NCBI GenBank assembly: GCA_035433705.1
Contig: DAORVK010000033.1
Span: 1-28,484, forward strand
Length of the DNA stretch: 28,484 nt
From: CADEFQ01 sp035433705
Lineage (GTDB): Bacteria; Pseudomonadota; Gammaproteobacteria; Steroidobacterales; Steroidobacteraceae
Direction: 5' to 3'
Below are positions 1 through 7,062 of the stretch, in pieces. How positions within the stretch are numbered: position 1 is the stretch's first letter; every line of letters starts with the position of its first letter. Both the position numbers and the translations under genes were made by a program. The notes under the pieces were generated by a model. That model was not told the origin of the DNA, ran no database searches, and saw only the letters and a program-made list of their open reading frames with translations.

Positions 1-233
<233 letters not shown>

Positions 234-370
234 ATAACCTCAAGCGGTCTCAGAGCTTGAGTTGGATGCGACCGATGGAGTGATACATCGCGAGCGCGAA
301 ATCTGCCGGGCCGACGAACTGTCGTGCGGGCGTGGGCGTCAAAACTAAAACTTCCGGATTGTGCAAAGTT

Positions 371-489
371 TCCCTGGCGGCATTAGCGAGCGGGAACCAC
401 CCGATCCCATTCCGAACTCGGAAGTGAAAACGCTCCGCGCCGATGGTAGTTTCGCCTGTTGCGACGCTAGAGTAGGTCACTGCCAGGGT
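371..489 (+). rRNA. rrf: 5S ribosomal RNA
   Basis: The 5' segment CCCTGGC (372-378) pairs with GCCAGGG (482-488) to form the terminal helix. In between is the near-universal loop CCGAACTCGGAAGTGAAA (412-429) and the GCGCCGATGGTAGT block (438-451). Length is about 119 nt, standard for 5S. It lies ~137 nt after the 23S end and directly before a strong intrinsic terminator, so it is the last gene of the rrn operon; no tRNA follows it. Confidence 0.95.
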
Positions 490-500
490 CCTATTGATGG

Positions 501-536
501 AAGCCCCCGTTGCGAAAGCAGCGGGGGCTTTCTGTT
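501..536 (+). terminator. Intrinsic terminator of the rrn operon
   Basis: The hairpin pairs AAGCCCCCG (501-509) with CGGGGGCTT (522-530). The stem continues inward through TTGC/GCAG with one T-G wobble, is capped by a GAAA tetraloop (514-517), and is followed by TTCTGTT. It starts 12 nt after 5S rRNA. It is a textbook Rho-independent terminator with a stable tetraloop. Confidence 0.93.
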
Positions 537-664
537 ATCTGCGCCAGTCAGCCCGCGTGGCTCATCGGACCGGACCGGGCGTGCCGGGCCCGATCACGCT
601 CACACCGACGCCGAGCGGCGCCATCTGTGCCGCGGGCGAACCGGGCATTTCCAGCCCGCAAGCG

Positions 665-673
665 TGGTATAAA
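665..673 (+). promoter_or_regulatory. Candidate extended -10 promoter for the VOC gene
   Basis: TGGTATAAA at 665-673 fits an extended -10 (TGn followed by TATAAA) in an AT-rich patch within an otherwise GC-rich spacer. No convincing -35 lies 16-18 nt upstream, as expected for extended -10 promoters. Initiation would be near 680, about 50 nt before the start at 730. The 537-664 stretch after the terminator shows no other recognisable feature. Confidence 0.4.
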
Positions 674-729
674 TTAAGAACCGCACATTAATGTCCAACG
701 ACTAGGCTGCGTCGATCGAGGAGATTCCA

Positions 730-1200
730 ATGAACGCCACTTCCCTCCGCCAGCTGGGCCTGCCGCCGATTTCGCAGCTTGGCCATGTCGTGCGCGACCT
801 GCCCGCCGCCATGGCCCTGTACGAGCCGCTCTACGGCCCCTTCACGACCATGGATGGCACCGTGCAGGCGGCCACCTATCGCGGCCGCAGCGCCGATGTG
901 AAGCTTGCCATGGCTTTCGGGCACAGCGGCGATCTGGAGATCGAGCTCATCGAGTGGCAGGGAGGCGAGAGTCCGCACCGCGAGTTCATCGAGCGCGGCC
1001 GCGAAGGCATTCATCACGTGCAGTTCCGTGTCGAAGATGCCGACGGCTGGATCGGCAAGGTCAAGCCGCTCGGCTACGAGGTGATCTGGTACAAGCGCTA
1101 CAGCGCTGATACCACCTTCGCCTACCTCGAGCGGCGCAACGATCCGACGCTGATCGAGTTCCTGCAGATGCCACCCGGCGGTCCGGGATCCGCTGCGTGA
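730..1200 (+). CDS. VOC (vicinal oxygen chelate) family protein
   Basis: The 156-residue protein resembles the glyoxalase/bleomycin-resistance/dioxygenase superfamily, most like methylmalonyl-CoA epimerase-type members with two beta-alpha-beta-beta-beta modules. Candidate metal ligands seen are His19 (QLGHVVRDL), Glu72 in ELIEW, His95/His96 in GIHHVQF and Glu143 in LIEFLQ, spaced as in the family. No signal peptide, so cytoplasmic. The start is fixed by GAGGAG at 718-723, 6 nt before ATG. The stop overlaps the next gene by 4 nt (GTGA), indicating translational coupling with the SnoaL-like protein. The substrate cannot be read from sequence; VOC/SnoaL pairs often occur in catabolism of cyclic or aromatic compounds. 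Family assignment is firm, function open. Confidence 0.88.
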   Translation: MNATSLRQLGLPPISQLGHVVRDLPAAMALYEPLYGPFTTMDGTVQAATYRGRSADVKLAMAFGHSGDLEIELIEWQGGESPHREFIERGREGIHHVQFRVEDADGWIGKVKPLGYEVIWYKRYSADTTFAYLERRNDPTLIEFLQMPPGGPGSAA

Positions 1201-1685
1201 ACGCGCAGAATATCGCCGATCGCATGGCCATCTCCGATGTGATTCATCGGTACTGCCGGGCGATGGATCGCATCGATGTCGAGCTGGGCCACTCGGTCTG
1301 GCACGCGGACGGCAAGGCCGATTACGGCGCCATCTATCGCGGCGGCGGGCGCGGGTTCGTCGACTGGATGTGCGGTGTGCATCGCTCCATGCTCGCGCTG
1401 TCGCACCGGGTCACGAACCTGCTCATCACGCTCGATGGCGACCGGGCGGGCAGCGAGAGCTGTGTCATCGCCACGTTGCGCCGCATGGACGGCAATCGGC
1501 TGCTGCAGACAACGGCGTGGGGGCGTTACCTCGATCGCTGGTCCCGGCGCGAGGGGCGCTGGGCGATCGATCACCGCACTTACGTGCACGATTTCGATGA
1601 GGTGCGCGAGATCACGGCGACCGCGCTGCCGGGGTGGGGCAGGCCCGATCGCAGCGATCCGTCCTATCAGGAGTTGGGCCTCTAA
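1197..1685 (+). CDS. SnoaL-like / NTF2-fold family protein
   Basis: The 162-residue protein starts with GTG inside the GTGA overlap with the VOC gene. The N-terminal helix (AISDVIHRYCRAMDRID, residues ~12-28) is the signature start of SnoaL-like domains. Later strands carry SHRVTNLLITLDGDRA and a Trp/His-rich segment (DRWSRREGRWAIDHRTYVHD). The cone-shaped NTF2-like barrel hosts dehydratases, isomerases and hydroxylase small subunits, and the pocket His/Asp residues here could be catalytic. The substrate is unknown. Cytoplasmic, no signal peptide. Coupling to the VOC gene suggests both act on the same metabolite. Confidence 0.82.
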   Translation: MNAQNIADRMAISDVIHRYCRAMDRIDVELGHSVWHADGKADYGAIYRGGGRGFVDWMCGVHRSMLALSHRVTNLLITLDGDRAGSESCVIATLRRMDGNRLLQTTAWGRYLDRWSRREGRWAIDHRTYVHDFDEVREITATALPGWGRPDRSDPSYQELGL

Positions 1686-1703
1686 CGCCTGCATTGCAAC
1701 CAG

Positions 1704-2261
1704 ATGGTCACTGTGGCCCCCCTCGCTCCCGAACTGCAGACGCAGCAGTGGTTCAACGCCCGCGAGCCGGTCGCACTCGGTGCGCTGCGCGGCAAAATCG
1801 TGGTCATCGAGGCCTTCCAGATGCTCTGTCCGGGCTGCGTGAGTCATGGTCTGCCGCAGGCCACCCGCATTCATGACACGTTTGATGCCGCGGATGTCGT
1901 GGTGCTCGGGTTGCACACGGTATTCGAGCATCACGCGGCGATGACGCCCGTGTCGCTCGCAGCATTCCTCCACGAGTATCGCATCCATTTTCCCGTCGGC
2001 GTTGACGCGCCCGGCAGCGACAACGGCGGATTGCCGCAGACCATGGCGGCCTACCGGATGCAGGGCACGCCGACACTGATCCTGATCGACCGCCAGGGAC
2101 GCCTGCGCGCACAGCACTTCGGCAGCGTTCCCGACCTGCAGATCGGCGCGGAGATCATGAAGCTGATGACCGAGCCGCTGCGCGATCCGTATGCGGGTGC
2201 GTCTACAGCAGGCGGCGTCGGTGCAGCGCATCCCACGATGCCAACGACGGCTTCGGATTGA
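1704..2261 (+). CDS. Thioredoxin-fold (redoxin/TlpA-like) protein with CPGC motif
   Basis: The 185-residue protein has the thioredoxin-like order: strand KIVVIEAF, active-site C42-P-G-C45 preceded by QML, and the cis-proline loop GTPT (Pro123) before LILIDRQGR. CPGC is an unusual dipeptide compared with CGPC or CPHC. No signal peptide or membrane anchor, so a cytoplasmic location is expected, unlike classical TlpA/ResA. It begins 18 nt after the SnoaL-like gene with no clear Shine-Dalgarno, so it may be read from the same transcript. Its last 59 bases overlap the convergent minus-strand hydrolase gene. The C-terminal ~25 residues are low-complexity (Ala/Gly/Thr) and unlikely to be part of the fold. 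Confidence 0.82.
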   Translation: MVTVAPLAPELQTQQWFNAREPVALGALRGKIVVIEAFQMLCPGCVSHGLPQATRIHDTFDAADVVVLGLHTVFEHHAAMTPVSLAAFLHEYRIHFPVGVDAPGSDNGGLPQTMAAYRMQGTPTLILIDRQGRLRAQHFGSVPDLQIGAEIMKLMTEPLRDPYAGASTAGGVGAAHPTMPTTASD

Positions 2262-2645
2262 ACTCGCTGTCCGTGAGCCCGATTGACGCGAAGAGCGGCA
2301 GGTTCGGCGGCAGCGGCTGCGGAAACGTTGCCATATCGGGATCGGCGAAGAGCAGGTGCAGCAACGCGCGCGCGCTGACGGAGTCGAGCAGCTGCGCCTG
2401 CCGCGTCACATAACGCGCCTGCATGCCGGGTGAAGATGTGAAGCTGCCGATGTTCGCGCTGGCCCAGCCGCCTTCGGTTGCCATGCAGGGCAGGCCCGTG
2501 CCCAGCAACACGCGGCTGTAGTAATCGTCGGGAATGTCTTCGGGCCGCGCGTAGGCAAAGTAGGGATACGACGACAGTCCGAGCATGTCGATGAACGGGA
2601 AATCCGTGCGGTCGGTGTCGATGCCAACGTACGATCCGTTGCCGC
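2203..2645 (-). CDS. Probable glycoside hydrolase (TIM-barrel), C-terminal part, 5' end lost in assembly gap
   Basis: About 147 residues are visible, ending at a TAG at 2205-2203. The segment PFIDMLGLSSYPYFAYARP followed by LPCMATEGGWAS resembles the last strands of a (beta/alpha)8 glycosidase of the GH53/clan-A type, where the Glu in ATEGGW would be the nucleophile. ALLHLLFADPDM then fits the final strand/helix region. The 5' part is missing: coding runs into the N run, and the true gap length is unknown. The 3' end overlaps the thioredoxin-fold gene tail to tail by 59 nt. Family assignment is by eye and moderate; the substrate cannot be inferred. Confidence 0.6.
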
Positions 2646-2745
2646 NNNNNNNNNNNNNNNNNNNNNNNNNNNNNNNNNNNNNNNNNNNNNNNNNNNNNNN
2701 NNNNNNNNNNNNNNNNNNNNNNNNNNNNNNNNNNNNNNNNNNNNN
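2646..2745. other. Assembly gap (100 N)
   Basis: Exactly 100 undefined bases, the conventional placeholder for a scaffold gap of unknown length. The left edge cuts the glycoside hydrolase gene. The right edge coincides with one copy of the inverted ~33-bp element described at 2746. Whole genes may be missing here, so reading frames drawn across it are meaningless. Confidence 0.98.
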
Positions 2746-2778
2746 TATATGAGCTAAATTGACCCACATACGGCAAGA
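2746..2778 (-). promoter_or_regulatory. Inverted copy of the DUF6502 promoter/operator element
   Basis: On the minus strand this reads TCTTGCCGTATGTGGGT then CAATTTAGCTCATATA. It matches 6204-6235 on the plus strand except for one 1-nt insertion and three substitutions. It contains the dyad TATGAG (2748-2753) - N11 - CACATA (2765-2770). On the plus strand it ends 12 nt before the DUF4956 start codon, where an operator would act. The counterpart of the -10 box is degenerate here (TCAATT instead of TATAAT on the minus strand). Alternatively it may be the promoter of a second, minus-strand gene hidden in the gap. Confidence 0.65.
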
Positions 2779-2790
2779 GGATCGAGGCAG

Positions 2791-3378
2791 ATGTTACCCG
2801 CCCTGTTCAATCTGAATCCGGTCGCGGACCTGATTGTCAGGTTCGGCATCGATATCGCCGCCATGCTGCTGCTGATCTTCGGCATGTACTACCGGCGCTA
2901 CCACGACAAGGAACTCGTCACGGCAGCGGCCCTCTTCAACACGTTTGTCTTCGCGGTGCTCACCGTGCTTTCCAGCGTGGAGTTCAGCATCGCGGCCGGC
3001 TTCGGCCTGTTCGCCATCCTCGCCCTTTTCACGCTGCGCTCGGAGCAGATCACCAAGACCGAAATCACTTACTTCTTCGGCAGCGTCGCGATCGCGGTGA
3101 TCTGCTCGATACACGGCACCACGATTCCCTTTGTGGCGGCCACGGCCGCGATCGTGCTCCTGGGCGCCTGGGTCCTGGACCATCCGCGAATCCTGCGTTC
3201 GGTCGACGGTATCAAGATCACGCTCGACAAGATCGACATTCACGCCCTGTCGGATCCGCAGGCCATGCGCGCCGACCTCGGCAAGCAGCTCGGCGTCGAG
3301 GTCATGTTCTATCAACTGGTCTCCATCGACTATGTCAACGACACGGTGCGCCTCAATGTTTTCTATCGCAGGAGTTGA
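2791..3378 (+). CDS. DUF4956 domain membrane protein
   Basis: The 195-residue integral membrane protein has about five hydrophobic segments (roughly residues 17-38, 45-63, 66-85, 94-110, 113-131). A cytoplasmic-looking C-terminal domain of ~60 residues follows, containing KITLDKIDIHAL and ending in DTVRLNVFYRRS. The pattern and the LFAILALFTLRSEQITKTEI stretch identify DUF4956, a family commonly encoded beside VTC-domain polyphosphate polymerases. Shine-Dalgarno candidates are AGAGG (2776-2780) and GAGG (2784-2787). The VTC gene follows after 10 nt. By inference it may be the membrane partner of the polymerase, analogous to the small transmembrane subunits of the yeast VTC complex. The biochemical role is unknown. 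Confidence 0.88.
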   Translation: MLPALFNLNPVADLIVRFGIDIAAMLLLIFGMYYRRYHDKELVTAAALFNTFVFAVLTVLSSVEFSIAAGFGLFAILALFTLRSEQITKTEITYFFGSVAIAVICSIHGTTIPFVAATAAIVLLGAWVLDHPRILRSVDGIKITLDKIDIHALSDPQAMRADLGKQLGVEVMFYQLVSIDYVNDTVRLNVFYRRS

Positions 3379-3388
3379 ACTTCGCCGG

Positions 3389-4180
3389 ATGCCGGCTTTC
3401 AGACACCGGCGCGCGCGCAGCGCACCAAGGCCAGGATTTGCGGAGTCCTTTCCGGCGATCAGTCTCGAGCAGCTGAATGCCAAGGCGGCCATGTTCGAGC
3501 GCCTCGACAACAAGTACGTCGTGCGAGAAGCCGTGCTGCGGCGGGCCCTGCCCGAGCTCGCCCGGCATTTCGACATTCTCGAAATGGACGGCAAGCGCGC
3601 CTTCACCTACGAAACCTGCTATTTCGATGACGAGCAGCGCACCAACTACTTCGATCATCATCGGCGCCGGCGGCAGCGCTTCAAGGTGCGGATACGCAGC
3701 TATACCGACGCGGGCCTCTGCTTCGTGGAGGTCAAGCTCAAAGACAAGCGGGGCATCACCGTAAAGAAGCGCATGCGCTATGCCCCCGAGAAGTACGGCG
3801 TGCTGGATGGAGATGCGCTGGCGCATGTCCGCGCCGCCTATCGCGAACTCTATGGGCGCGAGTTTGCAGGCGAACTCGTGCCGTCGATCAGCATGCGCTA
3901 CCGGCGCATGACGCTCGTGGCGAGACGCGGCGGCGAACGCATGACGATCGACCGCGGCCTCGTGTTCACGGGGGCGACAGGGTCACGCGCCATCGACGAC
4001 GAGGTTTTCATCATCGAGACCAAGTCGGCGAATGCCAACGGCATTGCCGACAAGATCCTGCGCGGCCTGCACCAGCACCCGACCCGGCATTGCTCCAAAT
4101 ATTGCGTCGGCCTGGCGTTGCTGCAGGAAGTACACAAGCACAACACGTTTCTGCCTGCCCTGCGAAAGCTCCAATCATGA
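3389..4180 (+). CDS. VTC-domain protein, putative polyphosphate polymerase
   Basis: The 263-residue protein has the triphosphate-tunnel (CYTH-like) VTC fold of yeast Vtc4, which makes polyphosphate from ATP. Tunnel-lining candidates in order are FERLDNKYVVR (Arg38, Lys42), RFKVRIRSY (97-105), the EVKLK strand (114-118), KKR (126-128), SMRYRR (168-173), MTIDRG (185-190) and EVFIIETKS (205-213) with the acidic metal ligand Glu210. No signal peptide, so a cytoplasmic active site. The start was chosen as the first in-frame ATG after the DUF4956 stop; AGGAG at 3370-3374 lies 14 nt upstream, rather far. The frame is open further upstream but only as a shadow of DUF4956. The stop overlaps the phytase-like gene by ATGA. 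The fold is well supported; polymerase activity is inferred. Confidence 0.87.
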   Translation: MPAFRHRRARSAPRPGFAESFPAISLEQLNAKAAMFERLDNKYVVREAVLRRALPELARHFDILEMDGKRAFTYETCYFDDEQRTNYFDHHRRRRQRFKVRIRSYTDAGLCFVEVKLKDKRGITVKKRMRYAPEKYGVLDGDALAHVRAAYRELYGREFAGELVPSISMRYRRMTLVARRGGERMTIDRGLVFTGATGSRAIDDEVFIIETKSANANGIADKILRGLHQHPTRHCSKYCVGLALLQEVHKHNTFLPALRKLQS

Positions 4181-5115
4181 TGAAGCCTGTCCATGCGCTG
4201 ACGGTCGTGATGACGACCTGTTTACTGGCCACGGCGCCCTGTAGGGCGGACACCCAGACATCAGGTCACTTTCGGATGGATCGGGTCACCATCCCGGCAA
4301 CGACATTGAACGGCATCCGGGTCGATGAACTGTCCGGGCTCGCCTGGGATGAAGATGAGCAACTGCTCTATGCGATCTCCGACAAGGGCAACGTCGTCCA
4401 CATCCGCCTGGCGTTCAGGGGCGATACGCTGGCCGCGGCCGAGCCTGTCCAGGTGGTTGCCCTGGCCGATCCAGAAGGGAAAGTCCCCGCACGTAAGAGC
4501 TTCAATGCGGAAGGGCTGACCGTCCAGAATGCCGATAACGGCAAGAGGGGTGATACGGCGCTCGTGATTTCGCTCGAGGGGGGCGATCGGCCAACCATCC
4601 TGCGGTTCAGCCCGGCGGGCGTGGCGCTCGAGGAAATCGCGGTGCCACCCCCTCTCGATGACGTGCGCAATTTCCGCAAGAAAAAGCAGGGTCTCGAATC
4701 GGTCGCATTCCAGCCGCAGTTTGGCCTGCTGACGGCGCCGGAGTCCCCGCTGGCGGGCGTGCCGGACAACCTGCATGTCGTCTATGCGAAGGGTCGCCGT
4801 TGGTCGTTTGCGCGCTATGCGCCGGACAGCCGTCTGAAGGGAATGGACGTGCTCGCTGACGGCAACTTGCTGGTGCTCGAGCGCTCGCGCCTGGACGCGG
4901 GCGCGTCGATGACACCCACTCTGCGGCGCGTGGACATCAAGTCCTGCCCTGCTGACAGCACGTGTGCCACCGAGGATCTGGCGGTCCTTCCCGGTGGGCT
5001 GAACAATTTCGAAGGCATGACGCTCCTCGCCGATGGTCGGGTCCTGATCGTCAGCGACCAGGCCGAAAAGGATCGGCAGGACACGACGCTCGTGCTGCTC
5101 GCGATAGCCGAATGA
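4177..5115 (+). CDS. Exported esterase-like phytase family protein
   Basis: The 312-residue protein starts at the first ATG of ATGATG, overlapping the VTC stop by 4 nt. Residues 1-25 form a signal peptide (MMK, hydrophobic core, CRA-DT cleavage), so it is periplasmic or outer-membrane associated. The body looks like the esterase-like-activity-of-phytase beta-propeller family: LSGLAWDEDEQLLYAISDKG at the start, FNAEGLTV, KKKQGLESVAF, and a closing NNFEGMTLLADGRVLIVSDQ. The repeated acidic 'EG/ES' loops are the usual metal/substrate-binding positions. Known family members hydrolyse phosphate esters, and some act on phytate. Coupling to a polyphosphate polymerase gene before it and an OprP-type porin after it supports a phosphate-release role; the true substrate is unproven. 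Confidence 0.85.
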   Translation: MMKPVHALTVVMTTCLLATAPCRADTQTSGHFRMDRVTIPATTLNGIRVDELSGLAWDEDEQLLYAISDKGNVVHIRLAFRGDTLAAAEPVQVVALADPEGKVPARKSFNAEGLTVQNADNGKRGDTALVISLEGGDRPTILRFSPAGVALEEIAVPPPLDDVRNFRKKKQGLESVAFQPQFGLLTAPESPLAGVPDNLHVVYAKGRRWSFARYAPDSRLKGMDVLADGNLLVLERSRLDAGASMTPTLRRVDIKSCPADSTCATEDLAVLPGGLNNFEGMTLLADGRVLIVSDQAEKDRQDTTLVLLAIAE

Positions 5116-6191
5116 ATCAGGGACTCGGGCTCGGCTTGTTCGCGGCGGGCTTGAGCGCCGCGCCGCTGCTGGCTGCAGCGGTTGAACTCACGCCGAATGC
5201 CCGACTGCACGTGGATCATGCCTGGCACGAGGCGGACACGCGGGCGCTGGACGATGCTCTCATCATCCGCCGCGCGCAGTTCGGTCTCGACGGCAAGGTC
5301 AATGAGGCCTGGTCGTTCGAGGTTACCTATGATTTCGCGAAGGTCGGCGCCTTCAAGGATGTCTTTCTCCAGTACAAGGGCTGGAAATCGGCAGCCATCA
5401 AACTGGGCCAGTTCAAAGTGCCTTTCGGCCTCGAGGAACTGACCAGTTCCAACAACATCACGTTCATCGAGCGGGCACTACCCGGCGACGCCTTCGGATT
5501 GTCCCGGCGCGCCGGCATCGGTTTTGACCGGGTGGGAAGCCGGTACACGTTCTCGGCCATGGGTTTTGGCGATGCCATCGATGGCGATGAAGGTCGGGGC
5601 GCAGGCCTGCGCTACACCTTCACTCCGGTCAGAACTGGCGACGCTCTCGTGCACCTGGGCGTTGCCGTGATCACCGAGCGTCCGCAGGGGGAAGTCAAGT
5701 TCAACGCGCGACCTGAGTCACGGCCCTCCGATACCCGCTTCGTGAATACGGGCGGTCTCGACGATATCCGTCGCGTTGATCGACTGGGACTCGAAGCCGC
5801 GTGGCAAGCCGGTCCGCTTACCGCCCAGGCGGAATGGATGCGCGCCGATGCCACGCGACGATCCGGCCCCGATGCCAGCTTCGATGGCTGGTATGTGGCG
5901 GGCAGCTGGGTGCTGACCGGTGAAGTCCGCCGCTACCGCAATGGCGTTTTCAAGGCCATGCCGACCGGCAAGCCGTACGGCGTCTGGGAGCTCGCGCTTC
6001 GATACAGCGAGGTCGAACTGGATGACGGGCAGGTGCGGGGTGGTAGAGAAGACAACTTCTCTCTCGGCCTCAACTGGTACGCCCACGAACGCTGGCGCCT
6101 CATGGCGGACTACATCAGCGTGCGCAGTGAGCGGCGGGGCGTTCCGGACAATCCGGCCATCGTGCTCGTCAGGGTCCAGTTTACGCTCTGA
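5112..6191 (+). CDS. OprP/OprO-type phosphate/polyphosphate-selective porin
   Basis: The 359-residue protein starts in an ATGA overlap with the phytase-like gene. Residues 1-23 form a signal peptide ending LLAAA. The mature part alternates aromatic strands and turns as in a 16-strand beta barrel: RRAQFGLDGKVNEAWSFEV, the characteristic KLGQFKVPFGLEELTSS segment of OprP/OprO, RAGIGFD, and a closing DNFSLGLNWYAHERWRLM. The C-terminus is VRVQFTL, with Phe third from last rather than the usual terminal Phe. The family forms outer-membrane channels selective for phosphate, pyrophosphate or polyphosphate, though many homologues are untested. Position at the end of the VTC block suggests it admits phosphate compounds for the upstream enzymes. 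Confidence 0.88.
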   Translation: MNQGLGLGLFAAGLSAAPLLAAAVELTPNARLHVDHAWHEADTRALDDALIIRRAQFGLDGKVNEAWSFEVTYDFAKVGAFKDVFLQYKGWKSAAIKLGQFKVPFGLEELTSSNNITFIERALPGDAFGLSRRAGIGFDRVGSRYTFSAMGFGDAIDGDEGRGAGLRYTFTPVRTGDALVHLGVAVITERPQGEVKFNARPESRPSDTRFVNTGGLDDIRRVDRLGLEAAWQAGPLTAQAEWMRADATRRSGPDASFDGWYVAGSWVLTGEVRRYRNGVFKAMPTGKPYGVWELALRYSEVELDDGQVRGGREDNFSLGLNWYAHERWRLMADYISVRSERRGVPDNPAIVLVRVQFTL

Positions 6192-6196
6192 GCCCA

Positions 6197-6224
6197 TTGC
6201 GTTTCTTCCGTATGTGGGTATAAT
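6197..6224 (+). promoter_or_regulatory. Promoter of the DUF6502-DUF5666 operon (near-leaderless)
   Basis: The -35 candidate TTGCGT (6197-6202) and a consensus -10 TATAAT (6219-6224) are separated by 16 nt. Initiation would be near 6231, only about 4 nt before the ATG at 6235, so there is no room for a Shine-Dalgarno and the mRNA should be (almost) leaderless. The -10 lies inside the dyad element at 6204-6235. Confidence 0.7.
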
Positions 6225-6235
6225 TAGCTCATATA
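6204..6235 (+). promoter_or_regulatory. Candidate operator, dyad TATGTG-N11-CTCATA
   Basis: TATGTG (6211-6216) and CTCATA (6228-6233) form an imperfect inverted repeat (5 of 6 positions) centred on the -10 box, an ideal place for repression. The surrounding 32 nt recur in inverted orientation at 2746-2778, upstream of the polyphosphate block. The half-site spacing, about 17 nt centre to centre, is roughly one and a half helical turns. The protein that binds is unknown; the adjacent DUF6502 product is the obvious candidate. Confidence 0.6.
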
Positions 6236-7062
6236 TGGCACAGGCTACTACGCCTCAAGTGCTGGCGGCCACGCGCCAGTGGCTCAAGCCGCTGGTGCAC
6301 GTACTGGTCCGTTGCGGCATTACGTGGAAGGAGTTCGCGGATCTCGCGAAGACGGCATACGTGGAAGTCGCTACAGCAAGATTCGGCAAGCGCGGGCGCC
6401 CGACCAATGTGTCGCGCACCGCTGTGCTCACGGGGCTCACCCGGCGCGAAGTGCGCAAGCAGCGCGAGCGTCTCGAGCGTACCGATCAAGCGTGGACGGG
6501 TTACGTGACGAAGGGCTCACTCGTCCTCTCGACCTGGCACCAGGATCCGGACTTTCTCGACACGAACGGGTTGCCGCTCGTGCTGCCGTTCGACGGCGAA
6601 GGGGCGACTTTCGCGGAGCTGCTGCATCGCTGCGGAGCGGGCGACGTGCGCGCGTCCACGCTGCTGAAGGAACTGCGGGACGCCGGCGCGCTGCGCGAGA
6701 GGCCCGACGGGCGGCTCGAGGCGTTGATGCGCAACTACATTCCCCAGAGCATGGACGCGGATCTGGTGCGGCTCTGGGGCACGGTGATCTCGGACGTCGC
6801 GATGACGTATCTGCACAACCTCACACGCCGCGCCAAAGCGCCCGTGCGTTTCGAGCGTGCCGCGATGAACGCGCGTGTGCGTGCCGAGGCGCTGCCGGAA
6901 TTCCGGACCTTCCTCGAGACCGAAGGACAGGCGTTTCTCGAGCGCGTGGATGCGTGGCTCACCGCGCACCAGGCGCGCGCCGATCAATCGACGGACGATG
7001 CGGGGGCCATCCGACTCGGTGCCGGCGTCTATCACATTCAGGATGAGGATGTACGATCATGA
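6235..7062 (+). CDS. DUF6502 family protein, probable DNA-binding regulator
   Basis: The 275-residue cytoplasmic protein begins MAQATTPQVL. The frame is open upstream within the porin gene, but the start at 6235 follows from the -10 box 10 nt before it. Residues ~17-45 (LKPLVHVLVRCGITWKEFAD and following) and 58-80 (NVSRTAVLTGLTRREVRKQR) look like helix-turn-helix helices, consistent with a transcription regulator. The C-terminal half is helical and contains RFERAAMNARVRAEALPEF. DUF6502 genes are typically followed by DUF5666 genes, as here with a 4-nt ATGA overlap. No function has been shown for the family to my knowledge; regulation via the dyad over its own promoter is an inference. Confidence 0.82.
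   Translation: MAQATTPQVLAATRQWLKPLVHVLVRCGITWKEFADLAKTAYVEVATARFGKRGRPTNVSRTAVLTGLTRREVRKQRERLERTDQAWTGYVTKGSLVLSTWHQDPDFLDTNGLPLVLPFDGEGATFAELLHRCGAGDVRASTLLKELRDAGALRERPDGRLEALMRNYIPQSMDADLVRLWGTVISDVAMTYLHNLTRRAKAPVRFERAAMNARVRAEALPEFRTFLETEGQAFLERVDAWLTAHQARADQSTDDAGAIRLGAGVYHIQDEDVRS

Noticed and set aside
250..691. Short open frames overlapping 5S rRNA and the terminator
   Set aside because: They lie on rRNA and terminator sequence and have no coding signals.
2203..2769. Continuous minus-strand reading frame running through the N block
   Set aside because: Gap length is arbitrary, so frame continuity and the apparent start at 2769 have no meaning; only 2203-2645 was kept.
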